Shown: positions 1-4,804 of the stretch, one piece after another
How positions within the stretch are numbered: position 1 is the stretch's first letter
Layout of the letters: every line of letters starts with the position of its first letter
Source of the DNA: Thermomicrobiales bacterium
GTDB lineage: Bacteria; Chloroflexota; Chloroflexia; Thermomicrobiales; UBA6265
Direction of reading: 5' to 3'
Assembly (NCBI GenBank): GCA_025937615.1
Contig: JAICRA010000056.1
Location: 1 to 7,909, forward strand
Length of the DNA stretch: 7,909 nucleotides
Translations under genes and position numbers: made by a program
Notes under the pieces: model-generated
The model's input: the letters and a program-made list of their open reading frames with translations, nothing else
The model's database searches: none
What the model was told of the DNA's origin: nothing

Positions 1-59
1 AGACGCAAGACGACTTGGCCCAGGATGGACTGGCGTTCCTGCGCGACACGTTTGCCTGA
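1..59 (+). CDS. Possible C-terminal end of an upstream gene (partial)
   Basis: Reading from base 3, the frame gives TQDDLAQDGLAFLRDTFA followed by TGA at 57-59. The composition looks like a natural C-terminal helix, and the stop lies just before a strong Shine-Dalgarno sequence at 78-85, the arrangement expected at an operon junction. Eighteen codons are too few to assign a family. A C-terminal helix of this kind would suit a sugar-phosphate isomerase/epimerase or an aldolase-type protein, but that is a guess. If real, it overlaps the ATG at 25 of the next frame and argues against that ATG as the start of the hydrolase. Confidence 0.35.
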   Translation, partial: TQDDLAQDGLAFLRDTFA

Positions 60-1506
60 GCGAGTAGCGGAAAGCGGAAGGAGGACAACGGCGAACGGTA
101 CCTTTCGTGCTGGCGTGGGCCGGGTCGACATCACGCCTCCCTTGACCGCGCCGCATGCAAGCTGGGGAGCACAGGTTCACGTTCTGCCCGACGGCGTGGA
201 GGCTGATCTGTGGGCCACCGCTCTCGTCGTTGACGATGGGATGACCACGGCGGTGTGGGTCGACCTCGACCTCGTGCTCATCTCTCGTGAGGAAAGCGAC
301 GTCATCCGTGACGTGGTAGCCGCGGCGCTCGATATCCCGGTCCATGCGGTTCGCGTTTCGGTGACGCACAACCATGCGGGACCTCCGCCGAGTGCCTGGA
401 ACTGGACGCGACAGGGTCGAGCGGCGCTTGATGGCTATTACGCGCTGCTTCCGGAATACGCCGCTGGAGCGGCGCGGATGGCGCGAGCCGGCTTGCGGCC
501 GGCGCGAGTTGCCGCTGGATCTGGTGAAAGCCGGGTGGGCGTTAACCGGCGCGAGAATGCCCCGGATGGGCGCATGGTGACGGGCGTCAATCCGGAAGGA
601 CCGATCGACCCTCAGGTCTTTGTGCTCCGCATCGACGATCGGGAAGGCGGGCCGCTCGCCGCAATCGTCGGTTACACAATGCACCCGACGACGCTCGGTC
701 CCACGAATCGGTTGATCAGCCCGGATTGGCCAGGGCATCTGAAGCGGACCGTCGAGGCTATCACCGGCGCGACCTGCCTGTTCGCACAGGGGGCGACCGG
801 CAACATCGGGCCCGGTCCCTATGGCTTTACCGACGACGTTCGCGTCGTGCGCCGACTTGGCAGGCAGGTCGGTTGCGAAGCCGCGCGCGTATATCTCGAG
901 CTCGAGCTGCCCGCCGTCCAGCATCGGCATGAGCGGGTCTGGGAATCTGGAGCGCCGCTGGGTAAATGGACCCAGGAGCCGGTCGAGGAGCCGGACCCTG
1001 TTGTGCGGATCATGTCTCTGCAGATCAAGTTGCCCCTTATCGAGCAACCTGAGCTGCGGGACGCGCAGGCGCGCGTCGATGAGGCACAACGACGCCTGGA
1101 TGACTTGAGCCGGAAGAACCGGGCAGCGTCGGTCACTGAGATCGAAGCGGCGACGTTTGCCGTGAAGCGAGCCAACATGACGCTTTCACGGGTGCAGACC
1201 TACGGCGGGCGGCAGACGTTTCCCGTGGAGTTGCATCTGCTGCAGGTTGGACCGGCGGTGCTGGCCGGAATCGAGGGCGAGCCGTTCGTGGAGATCGGTC
1301 TAGAGATCAAAGCCGGGTCGCCATGGTTCTCGACCTGGTTTGGTGGTTACACCGGAGGCTGGGCTGGGTACATCCCCACGCCTGACGCCTATCTCCAAGG
1401 AGGGTACGAGGTGGACACCTCACCTTTCGCCCCGGAGGCGGCCGGACGGCTCGTAACCGAAACCCTCGCCGCTCTCCAGGATCTGCACGCGCACCAAACA
1501 GGGTGA
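25..1506 (+). CDS. Neutral/alkaline ceramidase-superfamily metallohydrolase
   Basis: This is a predicted zinc hydrolase of the neutral/alkaline non-lysosomal ceramidase N-terminal domain family (amide or ester cleavage). It has no evident signal peptide, so it is probably cytoplasmic. Visible family landmarks are AGVGRVDITPP (29-39), SVTHNHAGP (112-120), GYTMHPTTLG (216-225), FAQGATGNIGPG (253-264), EGEPFVEIG (417-425) and GYIPTPDAYLQGGYE (448-462). H117, H220, E419 and Y449 match the expected zinc-ligand positions. Where true ceramidases have GDVSPN with a nucleophilic Ser, this protein has GNIGPG. It lacks the C-terminal domain of about 650-residue ceramidases. A helical, probably coiled-coil segment spans about 343-390. 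The ATG at 25 has no good ribosome binding site and overlaps a possible upstream gene; initiation near base 88 (MANGTFRAGVGR if ACG is read as Met) fits the family better. Family call is firm; the substrate is unknown and ceramide is unlikely. Confidence 0.85.
   Translation: MDWRSCATRLPERVAESGRRTTANGTFRAGVGRVDITPPLTAPHASWGAQVHVLPDGVEADLWATALVVDDGMTTAVWVDLDLVLISREESDVIRDVVAAALDIPVHAVRVSVTHNHAGPPPSAWNWTRQGRAALDGYYALLPEYAAGAARMARAGLRPARVAAGSGESRVGVNRRENAPDGRMVTGVNPEGPIDPQVFVLRIDDREGGPLAAIVGYTMHPTTLGPTNRLISPDWPGHLKRTVEAITGATCLFAQGATGNIGPGPYGFTDDVRVVRRLGRQVGCEAARVYLELELPAVQHRHERVWESGAPLGKWTQEPVEEPDPVVRIMSLQIKLPLIEQPELRDAQARVDEAQRRLDDLSRKNRAASVTEIEAATFAVKRANMTLSRVQTYGGRQTFPVELHLLQVGPAVLAGIEGEPFVEIGLEIKAGSPWFSTWFGGYTGGWAGYIPTPDAYLQGGYEVDTSPFAPEAAGRLVTETLAALQDLHAHQTG
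78..85 (+). promoter_or_regulatory. Strong Shine-Dalgarno sequence facing a non-canonical start
   Basis: The sequence AAGGAGGA is a near-perfect match to the 16S anti-Shine-Dalgarno. No ATG, GTG or TTG in the hydrolase frame lies within 25 bases downstream. The in-frame codon 3 bases after it is ACG at 88-90, and the next in-frame GTG (115) falls inside the conserved AGVGRVDITPP segment. The site therefore points to initiation at ACG 88, or to a lost ATG at that position. Confidence 0.55.
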
Positions 1507-1605
1507 GCTGGTGATGAACATCGCCGCGGAGGTCGACCGAGGTAATGAGCGCTAGGATATGGGGCGCCGACTGTTTAAGGCGGGCCATCAGACGGGGAGT
1601 CGCTG

Positions 1606-2577
1606 ATGACGACGCATGAAGTCGCCCCTGGCATCTACCGCATCGAGAGCATCCTGGGGCCGCGCCCGTTCGCGCAATACCTGCTGCGCGAGGAGCGATC
1701 GCTCCTAGTCGACACCGGGATCGTGTCGACGCCGGATGAGGTGATCCTGCCGGCCTTCCGGGAGCTAGGGCTCGATCCGGCCGACCTCGACTACGTGCTG
1801 ATCTCCCACGCCGACGTCGACCACTTCGGCGGCAATGCCGCGATGCGAGCCGCGGCGCCGCGGGCGATCGTCTGCGCTCACGTCGCAGATTGCGACTGGA
1901 TCGGCGATCGGGAGCGGATTCTACGCGAGCGCTACGGCTGGTACGCGGTGCACGGTCCCGACGCGGACTACGACGCCGGCACGAAAATGTGGCTGCGAAA
2001 CGCGTTGGGTCCGGATGTGCCGGTCGATCTCCACCTCGTTGGCGGCGAGGTGTTTCGCCTCGGCCCACGCGTCTCGGTCGAGGTCCTCCATCTGCCGGGT
2101 CACTCCCTGGGGCACATCGGACTCTGGGATCCGGCCTCCAGGAGCGCGATCATCACCGATGCCGCGCTCGGTGCCGGGCTGCTCAACAACGAGGGTGACG
2201 TGATCCATCCTCCGCCCTACATGCTTCTGGAGGAGTACGAGGCCACCGTGCGCCGGCTGCTAGGGCTGGCGCCGGAGCGGCTGCTGACCGCTCACTACGC
2301 CGTCATGGAGGGAGCATTGGTCGAGCGCTTCCTGGAGGAATCGCTGGACTTTGTCGCGCGAGCCCAGTCGGCGATCGAAGCGGAGATCGAGAAATCCGAA
2401 GAGGTGACGATCGCCGGATTGATGTCTGCCCTGAACCCGGGCCTCGGTCCCTTCACCTCGATGGCCAACGAGCTGGGCGGCCCGATCCGCGCCCACTTAC
2501 AGGAGTTGGTGGCGAGTGGGCGCCTCGAGGAGATTCCTGGCCGGCAGCCGCCTTCGTGGCGGGTGAGAGAGCGATGA
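1606..2577 (+). CDS. Metallo-beta-lactamase-fold hydrolase with C-terminal helical/winged-helix tail
   Basis: This 323-residue soluble protein has the glyoxalase II/lactonase-like MBL fold. The strand LLVDTG (33-38) precedes the metal motif HADVDHFGG (68-76). Further ligands are H166 in LPGHSLGH, D185 in AIITDAALG and H230 in LLTAHYAV. The usual HxHxDH has become HxDxDH, so D70 replaces the second histidine; D72 and H73 are intact. After the MBL core, about residues 235-323 are helical and end in a segment resembling the winged-helix tail of LACTB2-type hydrolases. The start is supported by GGGGAG at 1594-1599, 6 bases before the ATG. The stop overlaps the permease start by ATGA, so the two are probably translationally coupled. 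The 99-bp gap before it shows no convincing promoter. Likely substrates of the family are thioesters, lactones or phosphodiesters; which applies here is not visible. A pathway role with the importer is inferred from the operon. Confidence 0.88.
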   Translation: MTTHEVAPGIYRIESILGPRPFAQYLLREERSLLVDTGIVSTPDEVILPAFRELGLDPADLDYVLISHADVDHFGGNAAMRAAAPRAIVCAHVADCDWIGDRERILRERYGWYAVHGPDADYDAGTKMWLRNALGPDVPVDLHLVGGEVFRLGPRVSVEVLHLPGHSLGHIGLWDPASRSAIITDAALGAGLLNNEGDVIHPPPYMLLEEYEATVRRLLGLAPERLLTAHYAVMEGALVERFLEESLDFVARAQSAIEAEIEKSEEVTIAGLMSALNPGLGPFTSMANELGGPIRAHLQELVASGRLEEIPGRQPPSWRVRER

Positions 2578-3599
2578 GCGCGACAGACCCGTTCCCAGCC
2601 GAGACCTCCTCCGCCGCGGGCGGGGCGGCGGCTTTGCCGTGGGGGAGCCGCGCTCGTGGCACGGTCGGGCAGCTGGTCGGGGCACGCGAGTTCGCCATCC
2701 TCGTCTTCCTGCTGCTGATCAGTCTCGCCATCGGCATCGCCCGGCCGACCTTCTTTACCACGAGCAACTTGCTGGCGATGGGTCGGCAGATGGCCGAGAT
2801 CGCCATCATGGGCACCGCGGCCACGTTTCTCATCACCGCCCGCGAGCTCGACCTCTCCGTTGGCTCGATCTATGGCTTCTGCTCGTTGCTGATGGCGCTG
2901 CTGGCGGCAAATCAGGGAATCGATCTCTGGTTCGCCCTGATCATCGCGCTCCTTGCTGCCACTGCGCTAGGGTTGGTCAACGGCCTCGTCACCACCGTCG
3001 GACGCATCCCGTCGTTCATCGTCACCCTCGGCATGCTCTACATCGTGCGCGGAGCGGCGCTCGTGATGTCGGCCTATCCGGTGGCGCGCTTACCGCACGA
3101 CACGTTCTACGAGGTGCTGGCGGGCGACCTGTTTGGGATTCCGGTGCAGATCATCTGGATGCTCGCTATCGTGATCGCGGGCACATTGGTCTTCCGGCGG
3201 ACGACGTTCGGTTACTGGGTGCAGGCCACCGGCAGCAACGAAACGGCGGCTCGCCTGGCTGGGATCCCGGTTCGGCGCGTGAAGGTCATCTGCTTCGTCC
3301 TCAGCGCGGTCTCCGCCGCGTTTGCTGGCGCCCTCAGCTTCGCCCACCTGACCTCGGTCTCGCCGACCGCCGGGGCCGGGGACGAGCTGACGGTGATCGC
3401 CGCCGTCGTCATCGGCGGCACCTCGCTCTTCGGCGGCCACGGCACCATCATCGGCACCTTCCTCGGCGCGGCGTTATTGACAATCGTCCGCAATGGGCTG
3501 GTTCAGCTCGGGGGCGAAGGGCGCCTACAAGAAGCGTTCCTGGGGGGAATCATCATCCTGGCGGTGCTGATACACACCCACGTTGGGCGAAGGAGGTGA
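2574..3599 (+). CDS. RbsC-type sugar ABC transporter permease
   Basis: This 341-residue inner-membrane permease belongs to the BPD_transp_2 (RbsC/XylH/AraH) family and probably works as a homodimer with the ATPase and binding protein encoded downstream. A polar, Ala/Gly-rich N-terminus of about 38 residues precedes hydrophobic segments starting at AILVFLLLISLAIGIA (41-56). Family signatures are ELDLSVGS (91-98), IPSFIVTLGM (145-154), GSNETAARLAGI (220-231) and GGTSLFGGHGTIIGTFLGA (281-299). Length is normal for the family. I chose the ATG at 2574, which overlaps the stop of the MBL gene as ATGA and has GAGAG upstream; a GTG at 2556 would add six residues. Its last codons form AGGAGGTGA, an apparent ribosome binding site for the next gene that is now displaced. 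Gene order permease, binding protein, ATPase differs from the common rbsA-rbsC-rbsB order. Confidence 0.95.
   Translation: MSATDPFPAETSSAAGGAAALPWGSRARGTVGQLVGAREFAILVFLLLISLAIGIARPTFFTTSNLLAMGRQMAEIAIMGTAATFLITARELDLSVGSIYGFCSLLMALLAANQGIDLWFALIIALLAATALGLVNGLVTTVGRIPSFIVTLGMLYIVRGAALVMSAYPVARLPHDTFYEVLAGDLFGIPVQIIWMLAIVIAGTLVFRRTTFGYWVQATGSNETAARLAGIPVRRVKVICFVLSAVSAAFAGALSFAHLTSVSPTAGAGDELTVIAAVVIGGTSLFGGHGTIIGTFLGAALLTIVRNGLVQLGGEGRLQEAFLGGIIILAVLIHTHVGRRR
3591..3599 (+). promoter_or_regulatory. Stranded extended Shine-Dalgarno sequence at the permease stop
   Basis: AGGAGGTGA overlaps the permease stop codon and is an almost full-length anti-Shine-Dalgarno match. No start codon of a plausible gene lies 5-10 bases downstream. 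The binding-protein ATG at 3657 is 57 bases away and has its own AAGGAG at 3645-3650. The arrangement looks like an original ribosome binding site separated from its gene by later insertion of the repeat sequence between 3600 and 3656 (inference). Confidence 0.5.
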
Positions 3600-3604
3600 G
3601 GTTC

Positions 3605-3654
3605 GGAGTCGGGAGTCGGTACGGCGAGGAGTCGTGCTTTGCACAAGGAGAGGG
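3605..3654 (+). repeat. GGAGTCG repeats and lone copy of the REP-like unit carrying a ribosome binding site
   Basis: GGAGTCG occurs three times, at 3605-3611, 3612-3618 and 3628-3634. The third copy continues as GGAGTCG-T-GCTTTGC-AC-AAGGAG (3628-3650). This closely matches GGAGTCG-GCTTTGC-CT-AAGGAG at 4639-4660, downstream of the same gene. AAGGAG at 3645-3650 sits 6 bases before the ATG at 3657 and is the ribosome binding site in use. The similarity extends to GCGAGG/ACGAGG before and AGGG/GGGG after the unit. Whether copies occur elsewhere in the genome cannot be seen here. Confidence 0.6.
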
Positions 3655-3656
3655 AC

Positions 3657-4628
3657 ATGAGACTGACGAAGCTGCCGATGTTCTTGAGCCTGATCCTGGC
3701 GCTGATGCTCATCGGCCCGATGACCTTCGGCGGCGCACCCGCCGTGGCCCAGGATGACGAGGGCCTGAGGTTCGTCTTCGTGACGCACGATCTGGGCGCC
3801 GGCATTTTCGCGCCGGTGCGGCGTGGAATGGAAGATGCTTGCGCCCTGATCGAAGCCACGTGCGAGTTCCTCGGCCCGCAGACGTACGACCCAGCACAGC
3901 AGGTGGCGATCCTCGAGGCCGCGATCGCTACGAATCCCGATGGCATCGCCACCACCCGCCCCGAACCCGGCGTCTACGACGACGTCATTCAGCGCGCCCA
4001 GGAAGCCGGAATCAAGGTCGTTACCTTCAACACAAATGATCCGACCGCCGACGAGGTCGCTCCAGCTCCCTTCGTCGGGCAGAACTTCACGAACTACGGG
4101 CAGGTCTGGGCGCGCGAGGTGATGCGCGCCATGCCGGATGGCGGCACGCTCGCGATCACCAACTGCTGCCCCGGGCACTTCGCGCTCGAGGAGCGCATCC
4201 GCTCCTTCACCGAGACGCTGGAGGCGGAAGGCGAGGGCAAGTACGAGATCCTGGAGACGATCATCACCGGCGCCGATGAGTCGGAGGTCTTCGGTGCCAT
4301 CGAGGCCTTCTACGCGGCTAACCCAGACGTCAACATGATCACCGGGGTCGATTACTACAGCAATATCATCGCCCAGTTCATCAAGAACAATAATCTTCAG
4401 GGCCAGCTGCTGGCGGGTGGCTCCGATCTCGCCCCGGCCCAAATTGACGGGCTGCGCGAGGGTTACGTCGCCTTCGGTCTCGGTCAGAACCCCTATCTCC
4501 AGGGTTTCTACCCGGTCATGATCATGCACCAGGAGATCGAGTACGGCATTCGCCCGATCACGATCGATACGGGCACCGACGTGGTCACGCCCGAGAATGT
4601 CGACGAATACAACCCGGAGTTTCGGTAG
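3657..4628 (+). CDS. Sugar ABC transporter substrate-binding protein (RbsB-like, type I fold)
   Basis: This 323-residue exported protein captures the sugar or sugar derivative for the RbsC-type permease. Residues 1-31 form a Sec signal peptide: MRLTKL, a hydrophobic core from about 8 to 26, and a probable cleavage site after A29-V30-A31. There is no lipobox cysteine. The mature protein has the periplasmic-binding-protein-like fold of family Peripla_BP_4: RFVFVTHDLGAGIFAPVRRGM (38-58), YDPAQQVAILEAAIATNPDGI (77-97), AGIKVVTFNTNDP (117-129), FVGQNFTNYGQ (139-149) and GQNPYLQGFYPV (276-287). Four cysteines (C62, C69, C170, C171) could form disulfides in the exported protein. The start at 3657 is set by AAGGAG at 3645-3650; a TTG at 3639 is unlikely because it would put charged residues before the signal peptide. 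It lies between permease and ATPase and is flanked by related repeats. Ligand specificity is not readable. Confidence 0.94.
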   Translation: MRLTKLPMFLSLILALMLIGPMTFGGAPAVAQDDEGLRFVFVTHDLGAGIFAPVRRGMEDACALIEATCEFLGPQTYDPAQQVAILEAAIATNPDGIATTRPEPGVYDDVIQRAQEAGIKVVTFNTNDPTADEVAPAPFVGQNFTNYGQVWAREVMRAMPDGGTLAITNCCPGHFALEERIRSFTETLEAEGEGKYEILETIITGADESEVFGAIEAFYAANPDVNMITGVDYYSNIIAQFIKNNNLQGQLLAGGSDLAPAQIDGLREGYVAFGLGQNPYLQGFYPVMIMHQEIEYGIRPITIDTGTDVVTPENVDEYNPEFR

Positions 4629-4680
4629 AGGACGAGGGGGAGTCGGCTTTGCCTAAGGAGGGGCGCTTGGCTGAGGGGGC

Positions 4681-4701
4681 GGCCGCTGCAAGTGCGCGGC
4701 C
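4681..4701 (+). repeat. Inner hairpin 1 of the palindrome
   Basis: GGCCGC (4681-4686) pairs perfectly with GCGGCC (4696-4701) around a 9-base loop. It lies inside the long stem. Confidence 0.55.
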
Positions 4702-4713
4702 TGAGGGGGAAAG

Positions 4714-4744
4714 GAAGACGGGGCCTCGACCGCTCGCCGTCTTC
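4714..4744 (+). repeat. Inner hairpin 2 of the palindrome
   Basis: GAAGACGG (4714-4721) pairs perfectly with CCGTCTTC (4737-4744) around a 15-base loop. It can be lengthened outward, with a bulged G, by GGGAAA against TTCCC. The right arm ends in a pyrimidine run rather than a U-tract, so intrinsic termination would be weak at best. Confidence 0.6.
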
Positions 4745-4750
4745 TTCCCT

Positions 4751-4772
4751 GCTTCGCCCCCTTGAGCGAAGC
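4751..4772 (+). repeat. Alternative local hairpin overlapping the right arm
   Basis: GCTTCGC (4751-4757) pairs with GCGAAGC (4766-4772) around an 8-base loop. Bases 4755-4772 are also needed for the long stem at 4634-4783, so the two folds are mutually exclusive. This is the basic geometry of a switchable structure, although no ligand-binding or anti-terminator motif is recognisable. Confidence 0.5.
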
Positions 4773-4804
4773 GACCCCCGCTCCCCCCCTTCAATTTCGA
4801 AGCG

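Larger units (their letters stand above)
4634..4783 (+). repeat. REPIN-like intercistronic palindrome
   Basis: Two copies of the GTCG-GCTTTGC-AAGG-GGGCG unit face each other. The forward copy (4639-4665) can pair with the inverted copy (4755-4775): GTC with GAC, GCTTTGC (4646-4652) with GCGAAGC (4766-4772), AAGG (4655-4658) with CCTT (4760-4763), and GGGCG (4661-4665) with CGCCC (4755-4759). GGGG (4637-4640) with CCCC (4776-4779) and GAG (4634-4636, one G shifted) with CTC extend it. About 26 pairs close an arm that contains two further hairpins, so the whole can fold as a branched structure. There is no U-tract, so it is not a standard terminator. Placement after the binding-protein gene recalls the malE-malF REP elements, which protect upstream mRNA. 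A direct repeat CTGAGGGGG occurs at 4671-4679 and 4701-4709. Confidence 0.65.

Noticed and set aside
1532..1558. Possible promoter before the MBL gene (TAGGAT at 1553-1558).
   Set aside because: The -10-like box has no acceptable -35 partner at 16-18 bases; read-through from upstream is as likely.
1307..2068. Long open frame on the - strand (253 codons) opposite the hydrolase genes.
   Set aside because: Arg/Pro/Ser-rich product typical of antisense frames in GC-rich DNA; both + strand genes here have clear family motifs.
2639..3757. Long + strand frame (372 codons) overlapping the permease and the binding-protein start.
   Set aside because: Arg/His-rich product with no domain; the permease frame has membrane segments and RbsC signatures.
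3525..4529. Long open frame on the - strand (334 codons) opposite the binding-protein gene.
   Set aside because: It mirrors the codon periodicity of the + strand gene, which has a signal peptide, ribosome binding site and family motifs; the antisense product shows no recognisable domain.
4714..4750. Intrinsic terminator after the binding-protein gene.
   Set aside because: The hairpin is real but is followed by a C/T-mixed stretch rather than a U-tract, and the ATPase downstream needs the same transcript.
4667..4765. A 32-codon TTG-start frame (LAEGAAAASARPEGERK...) behind AAGGAGGGG inside the palindrome.
   Set aside because: It lies entirely within the inverted-repeat structure, its composition follows the repeat, and the apparent ribosome binding site is part of the repeat unit. 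No sign of selection for protein.
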